From contig NZ_WGLO01000005.1 of NCBI RefSeq assembly GCF_016125515.1, forward strand, positions 1-64,000: a DNA stretch of 64,000 nt. The letters are read 5' to 3'. Positions 9,627 through 18,946 of this stretch are shown piece after piece. The notes under the pieces are model-generated. The model was not told where the DNA came from, ran no database searches, and saw only the letters and a list, made by a program, of their open reading frames with translations. Numbering within the stretch: the stretch's first letter is position 1; every line of letters starts with the position of its first letter. Position numbers and translations under genes: made by a program. Source of the DNA: Hyphomonas sp. (lineage in GTDB: Bacteria; Pseudomonadota; Alphaproteobacteria; Caulobacterales; Hyphomonadaceae).

Positions 9627-10661
9627 ATGAGCAAAAAGAAGGTTCGCTTTATTGCTCCGCCGTCTGACAAACAAATCGGTGGAATTGCAGCAGCTCTCGT
9701 TGGCTTGGAGCAGATGCTTGTTTCGGCCGGCTTTAGTGTTGCCCGCGGCGCAGATATTGAAGACTCGAGTTGTATCCATCACGTGCACGGCCTTTGGAAC
9801 TTGTCCAATAGCTTGACCTGCTTGCAGCTTCAAAAAAGAGGATTGCCATATATTGTGTCACCGCACGGCATGTTGGAACCTTGGGCGCTCGCAAACAAAG
9901 GTGTAAAAAAGCGCATCTATCTTTCACTCCTCGAAAGGCGCGTTCTTGAGGGAGCTAGAAAAGTCTTCGTCACGAGTGACATGGAACGGAAACATGCGGG
10001 GTCACTTTTGAACGGCGTAGAAATAGAGGTTCATCCATTAGGTAGTGACTACACAGGCGGCGTTGACTACCTGAAAGCACGACAAAGACTCGGCTGGCAA
10101 TCCCACGAACAAGTCATACTTTTTCTGTCGCGTGTCGATCCGAAGAAAGGACTCGATCTACTGATAGACGCGCTGAACGTTGATGGCGCTCGTTATGAAG
10201 ATGTTTCGCTTGTCGTGGTCGGGGGAGGTGAACCTAACTATATGGCTCAACTGGAGCGGCAATCTCAGGTTCTCCGCGATCGACTTCGACGCGTTTCGTG
10301 GGTGGGGCCGGTCTGGGGGGAAGACCGTTGGTCCTATTTGCAGGGGGCGGATCTATTTTGTTTGCCCACACATTCGGAGAATTTCGGTATAGTAGTTTTG
10401 GAAGCTTTGCTCGCGGGTACGCCGGTGCTGACGACAGATAAAACTCCTTGGAAAGATTGTATCCGCCACGGCTTGGAAATTACGTCTCCCAATCTTGAAA
10501 CTTTGAAATCGGATCTGAGCCGAATGATCGGTACAACGAGTCGAGATTGGACTCACCAAGAGCGCCAGGAGCTTTCCAGTTGGGCTCGTGACCAATTTTC
10601 ATGGGAAAAATTGGCGCAGTCTTATGCCGACAGCTACCAACAGATTTTCACCGAACTGTGA
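9627..10661 (+). CDS. Glycosyltransferase family 4 protein
   Basis: This 344-residue GT-B enzyme has an N-terminal acceptor domain beginning KKKVRFIAPPSDKQIGGIAA. The donor domain has ILFLSRVDPKKGLDLLIDAL (about 165-184) and LVVVGGGEPNYMAQLE. The diagnostic motif PTHSENFGIVVLEALLAGTP near residue 252 contains the E-x7-E signature (SENFGIVVLEAL). The ATG at 9627 is preferred over a GTG at 9597 because it places the Rossmann strand at the usual distance and follows AAAGG. It lies in the same glycan block as the preceding GT4, separated by about 160 bases without coding potential. Confidence 0.85.
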   Translation: MSKKKVRFIAPPSDKQIGGIAAALVGLEQMLVSAGFSVARGADIEDSSCIHHVHGLWNLSNSLTCLQLQKRGLPYIVSPHGMLEPWALANKGVKKRIYLSLLERRVLEGARKVFVTSDMERKHAGSLLNGVEIEVHPLGSDYTGGVDYLKARQRLGWQSHEQVILFLSRVDPKKGLDLLIDALNVDGARYEDVSLVVVGGGEPNYMAQLERQSQVLRDRLRRVSWVGPVWGEDRWSYLQGADLFCLPTHSENFGIVVLEALLAGTPVLTTDKTPWKDCIRHGLEITSPNLETLKSDLSRMIGTTSRDWTHQERQELSSWARDQFSWEKLAQSYADSYQQIFTEL

Positions 10662-10920
10662 AGTCGTGCCGTGTGTCTAAGGGATTTCCAACCCAGTAGG
10701 ATTCTTTTCGTGGCATTCTTCTCTAATCGATGGTGAGTTGTGCCCAATAGCGCATGATCTCCTAGTTTAAACATTGTCGCTATCGAACGATTCTTGCTCT
10801 TTTAATCGCGTGGACTGAACAGGAGGCGATTGGCGAGTCTTCGGCAAAATGCGACAGCTTGGTGTTTGATTCATTCGGGCAAATTCTAGAAGTGACAACG
10901 AAACATGCAGTTGGGACAAC

Positions 10921-11484
10921 GTGAACGGCATTCGTCTAGACCGTTTTGAAAACGGGCATTGGACGCGTGGGCGTCCAATCGCAGTTGAACTCCTTTGGAT
11001 CCTAACTTCATCGTTGCTCGTGCGAAGCTGGCTCCCGGGTCTTCTCCATCGACGATTTCTCTTGCGCCTTTTCGGCGCGTCCATCGGTCGTGGTGTGGTG
11101 ATTAAGCCGGGAGTGAGGGTAAAGTTTCCTTGGCGGCTCAGCGTCGGTGACAACAGCTGGATCGGAGAAGACGCTTGGATCGACAATCTCGCGCCGGTCA
11201 AAATTGGATCGAATGCGTGCGTGTCTCAGGGCGCTTATATATGCACCGGTAGCCATGACTGGAGTTCTGAAACTTTCGACCTGATCACCAAGCCGATCAC
11301 AATAGCTGACGGTGCTTGGGTAGCTGCCAAATCGACTGTTGGACCAGGTGTCACGGTCGGGGAGGGAGCAGTTCTCGGTCTCGGAAGCACAGCGAGTAAA
11401 AACTTGGATCCTTGGTGCATTTACTCCGGCTCGCCGGCTAAATTTGTAAAGAGGAGGACGCTCAGGCCATCTGTAGGGGATTAG
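10921..11484 (+). CDS. WcaF-like hexapeptide acetyltransferase
   Basis: This 187-residue protein has a short hydrophobic N-terminal helix (ELLWILTSSLLVRSWLPG) and then a left-handed beta-helix of hexapeptide repeats: GRGVVIKPGVRVKFP, GDNSWIGEDAWI and GAWVAAKSTVGPGVTVGEGA. The catalytic-type His occurs in YICTGSHDWSSETF. The pattern matches putative colanic-acid acetyltransferases of the WcaF type, which O-acetylate exopolysaccharide sugars with acetyl-CoA. The start is GTG at 10921. It closes the AT-richer glycan block, and about 650 bases without a gene follow. Confidence 0.85.
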   Translation: MNGIRLDRFENGHWTRGRPIAVELLWILTSSLLVRSWLPGLLHRRFLLRLFGASIGRGVVIKPGVRVKFPWRLSVGDNSWIGEDAWIDNLAPVKIGSNACVSQGAYICTGSHDWSSETFDLITKPITIADGAWVAAKSTVGPGVTVGEGAVLGLGSTASKNLDPWCIYSGSPAKFVKRRTLRPSVGD

Positions 11485-12129
11485 ATTTTGGACGATTCAG
11501 CGTCGCCTCTGCAACATGACACGCAACGACTTCGACATTCTTCCAGCGACCAGGCTTCACAATCGCGCGGTAACGCCATCCCCCGGTCATCGGGTCTCGC
11601 GCCGGTCGTCGTGTAGGTCGGGAGCCTGGCTCCCGATGCGTTCGCCACACCTCAAACCATGCACCATGAAAGGGGGCGTCCTCTCGAAATGAAAGCCGGA
11701 CCCGAAGGGCCCGGTTCACCAGTAGCTCCCGCTTGCCTGACCGGCAGGGGCGCCGCATCAAGCATGAATGTATTTGTTGGGGTCAAATGCCCAAGCATCG
11801 GGCAATACTGATGCATTTCCGGTCTGCGATCGGTAATCGCTCTTCGCGGAGCGGTCACCTGTGTCAGCGCACGCGCACCCGCAAGAAGGCAAACGCTGTC
11901 TACGGGCCCGCCCTGATGTCGTATGCACGCCTGCAGATTCGAGATTAAAACTCCGGATCCTGCGGGTGCGGCGCACATTCTGCCTTCGCCGAGACAACCC
12001 GGCACGCAATTTGCTGACAAGACCCCGAAATTTCCGCTCCTAAATCCTGCCTACGCAGGGTTGAGGGGGGGGCTGAAATAGTGGATGGTCGGTCACAAAT
12101 TCCGCCCAGTCGGGAGAAGGCAAGGCCAG
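11485..12129. other. Long leader region upstream of the exopolysaccharide genes, with perfect and near-perfect hairpins
   Basis: No convincing gene is seen in these 645 bases. The stretch contains a perfect 9-bp inverted repeat TCGGGAGCC-T-GGCTCCCGA (11618-11636), a second hairpin CCGGACCC-GAA-GGGCCCGG with one mismatch (11696-11714), and a smaller TGCCC/GGGCA pair near 11790-11806. It may be an untranslated leader of the Wza/Wzc operon or decayed sequence at the border of the AT-rich block. A NusG/RfaH-like gene in the same locus makes a regulated leader plausible, but no ops-like element was identified. Confidence 0.4.
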
Positions 12130-12810
12130 ATGCGCGTCAATTTTGTTGCCTTCCTGGCAGGGCTTCTCCTGCTCGCGGCCTGCAGTTCGGGGCCGAGCAG
12201 CGACGTTCCTCAGAACGTCAGCCTCGCTGTGCCGGACACAACCTCCTTGGTCCAGAGCGGCGACCTCCGGATCGGCCCGATGGACCTGCTCGAAATATCC
12301 GTATTTGGCGCGCCCGATCTGGACAATTCCTATCAGGTCGATTTCGAGGGCAATCTGAAAATGCCGCTGATCGGCAGCTTCCGCGCCACCGGCTACACGG
12401 CCTCGGAACTCGCCTTGTATCTTGAAGGCCGGCTTGCTGAGCGCTTTTTGCAGGACCCCGACGTGACGGTCCGGATATCGGAATCTCAGGACCGGGTGGT
12501 TACAGTCGACGGATCGGTATCCAAGCCCGGGGTCTACCCGATTAGCGGCCAGATGACTCTTCTACAGGCGATCGCGCTTTCCGGTGGCCCGACCGAAAGC
12601 GCTAATCCGCGCCGGGTCGTTGTGTTCCGTCAAATCGAGGGCAAGCGCAACGCTGCCGGGTTTGATTTGAAAGCGATACGAGCAGGGAAGGCGGACGACC
12701 CTCTCATTTACGGCAATGATATAATCGTCGTTGACGGGTCAGAAGCGCGCCGCACTTATGGAGATTTCCTGAGGTCGGTGCCGCTTCTTGCTCTGTTCTT
12801 TATCTACTGA
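12130..12810 (+). CDS. Polysaccharide export lipoprotein (Wza/BexD-like, Poly_export plus SLBB)
   Basis: This 226-residue protein starts with a lipoprotein signal (MRVNFVAFLAGLLLLAAC; lipobox LAAC at residue 18). The polysaccharide-export domain follows: LRIGPMDLLEISVFGAPDLD, VDFEGNLKMPLIGSFRATG and LEGRLAERFLQDPDVTVRI. An SLBB-like segment VTVDGSVSKPGVYPISGQMT follows. Proteins of this kind form the outer-membrane or periplasmic channel of Wzy-dependent capsule and EPS export. It is shorter than Wza (about 380) and ends in a hydrophobic LLALFFIY tail, a form common in alphaproteobacteria. The ATG at 12130 is preferred to 12085 because the signal peptide begins there. The Wzc-like co-polymerase gene follows at 37 bases. 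Confidence 0.9.
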   Translation: MRVNFVAFLAGLLLLAACSSGPSSDVPQNVSLAVPDTTSLVQSGDLRIGPMDLLEISVFGAPDLDNSYQVDFEGNLKMPLIGSFRATGYTASELALYLEGRLAERFLQDPDVTVRISESQDRVVTVDGSVSKPGVYPISGQMTLLQAIALSGGPTESANPRRVVVFRQIEGKRNAAGFDLKAIRAGKADDPLIYGNDIIVVDGSEARRTYGDFLRSVPLLALFFIY

Positions 12811-12846
12811 TGTGGATCTGCACTACGTCCCTTGTGGAGGCATTCG

Positions 12847-15123
12847 ATGCCGGATGATCGGAACGCCCCGCTGAGCGTTCGCCCGTCCCTGCGGGGGCGC
12901 GAACTTGCCGAACGTCGGGAAGGCGGCATCACGCCCATCCAGATGGCGGATCCGCGCTACACGAAAGATCCCTACGAGGAAGAAGGCGGCGGATTCGACT
13001 TCTGGGGCGCCGTGCGCACCGTCATGCGCCGGAAGTTCATGATCTTCGCGATCTTGGTGCTGGGTCTTTCCGTTGCCATGTTGCTCGCATTGCGCGTGAC
13101 GCCGCTCTATCAGGCGACGGCGACAATCGAGATACAACGCGAAGAGACGCGCATCATCGAAACCGGCTCGGTAGAGCCGACCATGGTGGCCGACTCCGAA
13201 TACATGGCGACCCAGTACGCGCTCCTGAAAAGTCGCGCGTTGGCGGAGCGGGTCGTCGAAACGCTCGATCTGGCGGCTGACGAAAACTATGCGGACCAGG
13301 ACCTCGGCCGCGAGCTGCGCGTGCGCGAAGCGGCGGATACGATAGCCGAAAATCTGAAGGTATCTCCGGAAGGACGCAGCCGCGTCATCAAGGTGTCTTT
13401 GGTCAGCTCGGATCCGGCTGACGCCGCCCGCGTGGCGAACACTTTGGTCGACAGCTTCATTGAAGGCAGTCTGGAGCGGAAATTCAACACCACTGCCTAT
13501 GCCCGCAAGTTTCTGGAAGAGCGGCTTGCGACGGCCAAATCAGCGCTTGAAGAAGCTGAGCGAAAATTGGTCGACTATGCGCAGCAGCAGGACATTCTCG
13601 AAGTCAGCACAAACGCTGGCAATACGTCGCTCAGCGTCGACGCGCTCGTGGCGCTGAACCAGGAACTGGCGAAGGCACAGAGCGAGCGGATAAGCGCCGA
13701 GCAGCGTTTCCGCGAAAATCTTTCTAACACCACGACCCGCGAAGTTCTTGAAAGTGATGACCTGAAGCGGCTTCGGGCCGCGCGATCACTGCTCGCGGCG
13801 GAGTACCAGGAAAAGCTCGGCACCTTCAAGCCGGACTACCCGGACATGCTGAAACTTCAGGCCCGGATCGACGCAATCGACGATGAAATCGAAGCGGAGC
13901 GCGGCGCGATTCTCGTGTCGGCGGAGGCGGCTTTCAAGGCGGCAGTGGCGCGTGAGGAATCGTTATCCCAGCGGATCGACGAGCTGAAGACGGACGTCCA
14001 GGATCAACGCGGACGAAAGATCGATTACACCATCCTGCAGCGCGAGGTGGATACCGCGCGCACGCAATATGAAGCGCTGCTCCAGCGATTGAAGGAAGTC
14101 AGCATCGCGGGCGGCGTCGGCTCCAGCCAGGCGTCTGTCGTTGACCGCGCAGTTGCGCCGCTTCTGCCTTTCGAGCCCAACATTCCGCGCACGCTCGTGC
14201 AGGCCTTCATTTTGAGCCTGTTCCTCGGCATTGGACTCGCCTTCGCGCTCAACTATGTCGACGACACCATCAAGACGCCCGAAGACGTGAAGCAGAAGCT
14301 TGGTCTGCCGGCGCTGGGAGTCATCCCGAAGGTGCGCGGTCGGGCGGCCAATATCACGGAAGCCCTCAAGGATCCGCGCTCACCGATTACGGAAGCTTTT
14401 TTCTCGGCACGAACGGCGCTGGAGTTCACGACCGGAGATGGGCCACCCAAGAGCCTGGTCGTCACAAGTTCGCGTCCGAGCGAGGGCAAGACCAGCACGA
14501 CGATCTCGCTTGGAATGTCCTTCGCAAAGACCGGCCGCAAGGTGCTGATCATCGACGCCGACATGCGCAAGCCGTCCTTTGTGGCCAACGCGAAGGACTC
14601 GATCGGCCTGTCCGGACTGTTGACGCAGGACGTCGCCTTGACCGATCAGGTCGTTAATTCGTCCACTGAGGGTCTGTACCTGATTCCCAGCGGCGTCATT
14701 CCGCCAAACCCCGCTCAGCTGCTTTCTACACCTCGTCTGGCTGATCTGATCGCGGAAGCGGGAGAATATTTCGATATTGTGATAGTCGATTCGCCGCCCC
14801 TTCTGGGTTTTGCGGATGCGCCAATTCTGGGTTCGGTATGTGACGCAACGGTGATTGTCGTTGAATCCGGCACAATCCGCCGGCCCGCCGCGTTGCGAAC
14901 AATCGAGCGTCTTTTCGACAGCAATTCAAACGTCGTCGGTGTGATGCTGATGAAGTTCGATGCTAAGAAGGCCGGTTACGAGAGTGGAGATTACTACTAC
15001 TCGTATGGCAAAGGATCGTACTCGTACGGCGCCAAGCAGGTTTCCAGCGCAGCGCGCAATCGGCGCAAGATCCGCCTTTTCGCAGAACCTGGCCCGCATC
15101 AGGATCCGCCCGGTCCGATGTGA
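12847..15123 (+). CDS. Wzc/GumC-type polysaccharide co-polymerase with BY-kinase domain
   Basis: This 758-residue protein has a Wzz domain between two transmembrane segments (about 62-82 and 451-471), with a long periplasmic coiled coil rich in Glu and Arg (about 180-400). The cytoplasmic tyrosine autokinase domain has Walker A (SSRPSEGKTSTT, about 541), Walker A' (LIIDADMRKPS, about 566) and Walker B (IVIVDSPPLLGFADA, about 644). A tyrosine cluster YYYSYGKGSYSYG (about 716-728) is the expected autophosphorylation tail. Proteins of this type control chain length and export together with the Wza channel. GGAGG at 12836-12840 supports the ATG at 12847. The last codon overlaps the next start. 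Confidence 0.92.
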   Translation: MPDDRNAPLSVRPSLRGRELAERREGGITPIQMADPRYTKDPYEEEGGGFDFWGAVRTVMRRKFMIFAILVLGLSVAMLLALRVTPLYQATATIEIQREETRIIETGSVEPTMVADSEYMATQYALLKSRALAERVVETLDLAADENYADQDLGRELRVREAADTIAENLKVSPEGRSRVIKVSLVSSDPADAARVANTLVDSFIEGSLERKFNTTAYARKFLEERLATAKSALEEAERKLVDYAQQQDILEVSTNAGNTSLSVDALVALNQELAKAQSERISAEQRFRENLSNTTTREVLESDDLKRLRAARSLLAAEYQEKLGTFKPDYPDMLKLQARIDAIDDEIEAERGAILVSAEAAFKAAVAREESLSQRIDELKTDVQDQRGRKIDYTILQREVDTARTQYEALLQRLKEVSIAGGVGSSQASVVDRAVAPLLPFEPNIPRTLVQAFILSLFLGIGLAFALNYVDDTIKTPEDVKQKLGLPALGVIPKVRGRAANITEALKDPRSPITEAFFSARTALEFTTGDGPPKSLVVTSSRPSEGKTSTTISLGMSFAKTGRKVLIIDADMRKPSFVANAKDSIGLSGLLTQDVALTDQVVNSSTEGLYLIPSGVIPPNPAQLLSTPRLADLIAEAGEYFDIVIVDSPPLLGFADAPILGSVCDATVIVVESGTIRRPAALRTIERLFDSNSNVVGVMLMKFDAKKAGYESGDYYYSYGKGSYSYGAKQVSSAARNRRKIRLFAEPGPHQDPPGPM

Positions 15124-16274
15124 GCGTGCTCGCGCGGTCTGTCCTGGCGTTGGTGTTCGTCGCGCTCGCGGGCGTCGCGGGTGTCTACGCAGCCGCAACC
15201 GCCTCGAAGGATATGCCCGGCAAGCTCCTGTTCCCGTGGACATACGCGGAGGCAGGATGCCTCGCCGCTGACGGGGATTGCTCATCAACAGAACTCATCG
15301 CGAACGCCGCATCGGCGCCCCTGTCCTTCCGCCCCTTCGCAGTGCGCCTCGCAGACGCCTTGGAAAGCTCGGCCTCCGCGGAAAAGCAGGCGCTGGCGGC
15401 GAATGTTCTGAAGCGAAACGCGCGCTCCGTGACGGCGCGCTTGGTTCTCGGCGAGGCGGCGTTGGCCGCGGGTGACCACGACCGCTTTCTGTCAGTCTTT
15501 TTGCCTGTGTTCGATCTCGATCGTGCCCAGGCGGCGGCCTATGCCGACGTGCTCGCAACACTGTCGGCTGATCCGGAAATCCGCAGCGGCATCGCCGCTC
15601 GCCTGGAGGCCTCGCCGTCCTGGAGCCAGGCCTACCTGAGCGCGCTCACGCGCCGCGGCGGCATGCCGGCCGGCGAGCTGATTCCGCTCCTGCGCCACGT
15701 TCCGGCCGCGCAAGGGCAATTCCTCGCGCGCCTTACCCGGCAGGGCAGCTGGGACGTTGCCTATGCAGCGTTTGCCGAATTTGTGACAGCCACGGCAGGC
15801 GCCGAACCAATAGTCCTGACAACGCCGTTCAATCCCGGCCTGCGTGAGCAGGCTGCGCCCGCGCCGTTCAACTGGCAACTCGGCTCGCGCAGCGCCCAGT
15901 TTGTGCCTGAGGGCGGTGTTTATGTCTTCTATGAAGGCCGCAAGCCAGAAGCCTTGCTATCCCAGACGTTTCCGCTCGGGCCTGGCCGCTACGAGCTGAT
16001 TGCTGAGCAGAGCGGCGAAGCAGGTGAGACGGGTGGGTATTTTCGCTGGCAGGCGGCGTGCGCGGCGGGCGGCGCACCGTTTGCCGCGTTCGACGTAAAG
16101 TCATTGAAAGCGGCGCGGGATCGCGCGTCGTTTTCATTTGAAATTCCGCAAGGTGCCTGCGATTTCGTCACGCTTTCGCTGCGCGGCGTCCCCGGCGCGT
16201 TTCCGCGCCCGGCACGCATCGAGATCTCGTCGGTCAGGATTTCTTCGGCGCCTCAAGAGGAGAACGCGCCATGA
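15120..16274 (+). CDS. Exported protein of unknown function in the EPS operon
   Basis: This 384-residue protein has an N-terminal signal peptide or anchor (VLARSVLALVFVALAGVAGVY) and an alpha-helical middle section rich in Ala that looks like TPR or solenoid repeats (about 60-220). The C-terminal beta-rich part (about 235-380) has QTFPLGPGRYELIAEQSGEA and is reminiscent of carbohydrate-binding jelly-rolls. The GTG start overlaps the Wzc stop by 4 bases (GTGA), and its own stop overlaps the ligase start, so it is translated as part of the operon. Comparable genes occur between Wzc and ligase genes in alphaproteobacterial EPS loci, but I do not know a function. Confidence 0.75.
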   Translation: MSVLARSVLALVFVALAGVAGVYAAATASKDMPGKLLFPWTYAEAGCLAADGDCSSTELIANAASAPLSFRPFAVRLADALESSASAEKQALAANVLKRNARSVTARLVLGEAALAAGDHDRFLSVFLPVFDLDRAQAAAYADVLATLSADPEIRSGIAARLEASPSWSQAYLSALTRRGGMPAGELIPLLRHVPAAQGQFLARLTRQGSWDVAYAAFAEFVTATAGAEPIVLTTPFNPGLREQAAPAPFNWQLGSRSAQFVPEGGVYVFYEGRKPEALLSQTFPLGPGRYELIAEQSGEAGETGGYFRWQAACAAGGAPFAAFDVKSLKAARDRASFSFEIPQGACDFVTLSLRGVPGAFPRPARIEISSVRISSAPQEENAP

Positions 16275-17686
16275 GCGGGGTTTCCCGGGCGCGCCGGTTT
16301 GCCGTTCGAAGCCTCGCGCCTGTATTCCTGGCCGGGGCAGTGTTGATTGGCGGCGCAAGTCTGGAAGGCGAACAGGTTCAGGCGATTGGATTTGCGGTTT
16401 CCGCATTTCTGTTGGCGGGTTTGTTCCTCTTCAGTGGTGCCGCGCCTCGCAGCTTGAGCAATTGGGCGGTGCTGGCTTTTTGCGCCGCGCTCGCCGCGCT
16501 CTGCGCGGCGCAGATCGCGCGTCTTCCGGTCGGTATCGTTCAGGCATGGCCAGACCGGGACGTGGCGCTGGCAGGCCTCGCCGTGCTCGGCCGGCCGGCG
16601 CCGGCCGCATTGGCGCTAAGCTTTGCGCCGGAGGCGACGGTTGGCGCGTTCCTTGCCTTCCTTATGCCTGTGGCGGGCTTCTTCCTCATTGCACTGATTA
16701 AATGGTCGCGCGGGGCAGCGCTCCTTGGCTGGGCCATCCCGCTGATTGGAGCTGCCAGCGCCTTGCTCGGGCTCGCCCAGGTGTTCCTCGGAAACGAGCC
16801 CCGCTTGTATCTGTACAAGTTCACCAGTGAAGGCCTGCCGGCCGGCTTTTTCTCCAACGTCAATCATCAGGCGAGTTTTCTTTTGATGTGCCTGCCTTTC
16901 GTCGCGGCGCAGGCGGGAGACCTGCGACGGAGCTGGGAAGGCGGAGACAATCAGGTCGCGCTCGCCATTGTATGGCTCGCCTGCTTTCTCTTGCTCGTCA
17001 CTGGCATACTTGGGGCAGGGTCAGTGGCCGGATATATCCTTCTGGCGCCGGTGAGCGTCCTTTCTGCTTTTCTATTGGGCAGCGGACGGCGCGGCGCTGG
17101 CAGCCGGTGGATGGGCGCCGGCCTTGCCGCCGCGATTATTGTCTTTGCGGGCGCGTTTGTTTTTTCAAGTCCTGTCCTGGAGGGCCTCGGCGTCACCTCG
17201 CTGGAAGAAAGCGAGCTGTCACGCGTTGGCATCGCGCGGACATCGGCGGAGATCCTCAGGAACCATTGGAAATTCGGGACCGGCCTTGGAACATTCGAGC
17301 AGGTCTATCATCTCTACGAAAACCCCAAGACTGTGACCTCGACCTATGTGGCGCATGCCCACAATGACTATCTCGAATGGCTGATCGAGACGGGCATCGC
17401 CGGGACGATCCTGCTCGCCGTGTTTATTGTGTGGTGGCTCGTCCAGTTCGTCCGGGTCTGGATAAATAACAAGAGAGGAGGGGCGGGCCTTCGCCGCGCG
17501 GCCAGCATCGCATGCCTTGTGATCGTCCTGCATAGCTTTGTCGACTACCCGTTGCGCACGCCGGCAATCGCGACGCTGGGGGCGATGTGCCTCGCGTTGA
17601 TGGTGGTGGCGCGCGAGCGGAAGGATGGCCCGGCCGGGACCACGCCGGCCGCGGCAGCAGCGCCCCTCAAGACGGTCACACTCTAA
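16271..17686 (+). CDS. O-antigen ligase family membrane protein (Wzy_C domain)
   Basis: This 471-residue polytopic protein has about 11 transmembrane segments. The Wzy_C region has GFFSNVNHQASFLLMCLPF, a loop with GIARTSAEILRNHWKFGTGL, and the conserved HAHNDYLEWLIETG (about 365-378) of O-antigen ligases and Wzy polymerases. It would join or transfer undecaprenyl-linked glycan chains in the periplasm. Because the locus also has Wza- and Wzc-like proteins, a polymerase role for EPS is more likely than ligation to lipid A. The ATG overlaps the previous stop (ATGA). It is convergent with the following minus-strand gene. Confidence 0.85.
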   Translation: MSGVSRARRFAVRSLAPVFLAGAVLIGGASLEGEQVQAIGFAVSAFLLAGLFLFSGAAPRSLSNWAVLAFCAALAALCAAQIARLPVGIVQAWPDRDVALAGLAVLGRPAPAALALSFAPEATVGAFLAFLMPVAGFFLIALIKWSRGAALLGWAIPLIGAASALLGLAQVFLGNEPRLYLYKFTSEGLPAGFFSNVNHQASFLLMCLPFVAAQAGDLRRSWEGGDNQVALAIVWLACFLLLVTGILGAGSVAGYILLAPVSVLSAFLLGSGRRGAGSRWMGAGLAAAIIVFAGAFVFSSPVLEGLGVTSLEESELSRVGIARTSAEILRNHWKFGTGLGTFEQVYHLYENPKTVTSTYVAHAHNDYLEWLIETGIAGTILLAVFIVWWLVQFVRVWINNKRGGAGLRRAASIACLVIVLHSFVDYPLRTPAIATLGAMCLALMVVARERKDGPAGTTPAAAAAPLKTVTL

Positions 17687-17702
17687 GCCGGAAAATCCGG
17701 CT
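17686..17702. terminator. Small hairpin between convergent genes
   Basis: AGCCGGA-AAA-TCCGGCT forms a perfect 7-bp stem across the 14-base gap between the stops of the ligase (plus) and glycosyltransferase (minus) genes. It could act on both strands as a terminator. There is no strong T-run on either side, so the call is tentative. Confidence 0.4.
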
Positions 17703-18945
17703 ATTCGTCCAGAACCTCGTCCAGCAAGGCAGACCATTGCGCGATGACGCGGTCGCGCGACGCGTGAGTCTCAATATATGCGCGGGCATTGCGGCCCATC
17801 TGGAGCAAGAGGTCCGGTGAGGCATGCCAGGAGCGGATTCGCCCGCTGAGCGTTTCAATTGCGCCGACGGGAACCACCGAGCCGAAGCGGTGTTCACGGA
17901 CGATCCGCCCAATGTCGCCGTCCGGGTCGCCGACCATCAACAGCGGCCTGCCGGCCGCAGCGATGCCGTAGAGCTTGCTCGGCAGGATCAGTCCCTCCAG
18001 CGCCGGCAGCAGGGAAACCCAGTGCACGTCAGGGATGCAGAGCGACAGACCGAGCTGGTCCCGTGGCTGGTAGGGCCTCGTGACAATGTTCGAAAGGCTG
18101 CGCTTCTCGGCTTCCTCCTTGAGCTGCGCACGAAGGTGTCCGCCGCCGATAAACAGGAACTTTACTTGGTCGAGGTCACGCAGCGCTTCGGCGGCGCCGA
18201 GGATTGTATTGAGGTCATGCGCGCGGCCAAGGTTGCCGGAATACCCGATCACGAAGTCGGATGGACTGAAGCCCCAGGAAGCTCTGAGGACATTGTCTGC
18301 CGCGGGGGCTGGCTGGATCGCCGTGTCATCGCAGAAGTTCGGAACAAGACGGATAGAGCTTTGAGGGGCGCCAAACAGGCGCACCTTTTGCGCCATGCAC
18401 TCGCCAATCACGACGTTGCGACTGGCGCGCCGCAGCGACCGGTTGCGTGCCTGTCTGGCGATCCATCCAATTGGGCCACTCGCGAGACCGACGCCCAGCG
18501 CCTGGGCGGTCTCGGGAAACACATCCTGCAGCCAGTTCACGGTCTTGGCGCCGCGGACCCGCGCAGCGAGGCCGAGGGGAACAGACAAGAGGGGCGGGTC
18601 CGTCTTGATGACAATGACATCGCCCTTTTGCGCATCCTGTAGCACGCGCATGAAGCTTGAAAGATAAAACGACAAATAATCCAGCGACCGGCCGATCAGG
18701 CCAGCCCGCCCGAACCGCGTGGTGGGCACACGCCGGACGCTGACACCCTCAACGAGCTCGCGGGCAGGCAGCCGAATGGAGGCATCATCATACATCATGG
18801 CAGAGGTCAGTACACGGACGGGTCGTCCCAATGCCGCCAGACCGATCGCGACATCCGTCAGCATCTGGGAGGTCGCGCTGATATCCGGATGGAAATACCG
18901 GTTCACAAAGATGATCCGCGGTGCGGTGTCGTCGGGGCCGGTCAT
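17701..18945 (-). CDS. Glycosyltransferase family 4 protein (WcaI-like)
   Basis: This 414-residue GT-B enzyme begins IIFVNRYFHPDISATSQML, the classical opening of WcaI-type transferases, with TVNWLQDVFPETAQALGV near residue 133. The donor domain has FVIGYSGNLGRAHDLNTIL and FLFIGGGHLRAQLKEEAEK. The nucleotide-sugar site is SLLPALEGLILPSKLYGIAA, in which ExxxxPSKxYxxxAxG is the WcaI-type version of the GT4 motif. WcaI enzymes add fucose or another deoxyhexose to a lipid-linked intermediate, which fits the nearby GDP-fucose genes. The ATG at 18943-18945 is 1 base after the stop of the upstream VanZ-like gene, so the two are co-transcribed. Confidence 0.85.
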   Translation of the reverse strand: MTGPDDTAPRIIFVNRYFHPDISATSQMLTDVAIGLAALGRPVRVLTSAMMYDDASIRLPARELVEGVSVRRVPTTRFGRAGLIGRSLDYLSFYLSSFMRVLQDAQKGDVIVIKTDPPLLSVPLGLAARVRGAKTVNWLQDVFPETAQALGVGLASGPIGWIARQARNRSLRRASRNVVIGECMAQKVRLFGAPQSSIRLVPNFCDDTAIQPAPAADNVLRASWGFSPSDFVIGYSGNLGRAHDLNTILGAAEALRDLDQVKFLFIGGGHLRAQLKEEAEKRSLSNIVTRPYQPRDQLGLSLCIPDVHWVSLLPALEGLILPSKLYGIAAAGRPLLMVGDPDGDIGRIVREHRFGSVVPVGAIETLSGRIRSWHASPDLLLQMGRNARAYIETHASRDRVIAQWSALLDEVLDE

Positions 18946-18946
18946 G

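Noticed and set aside
11462-11761. 99-residue minus-strand frame behind the WcaF-like gene
   Set aside because: It looks rich in Arg and Pro like random GC-rich sequence, and it contains the two hairpins; no family match was recognised.
12085-12129. Upstream start for the Wza-like gene
   Set aside because: The added residues lack signal-peptide character; the lipoprotein signal starts at 12130.
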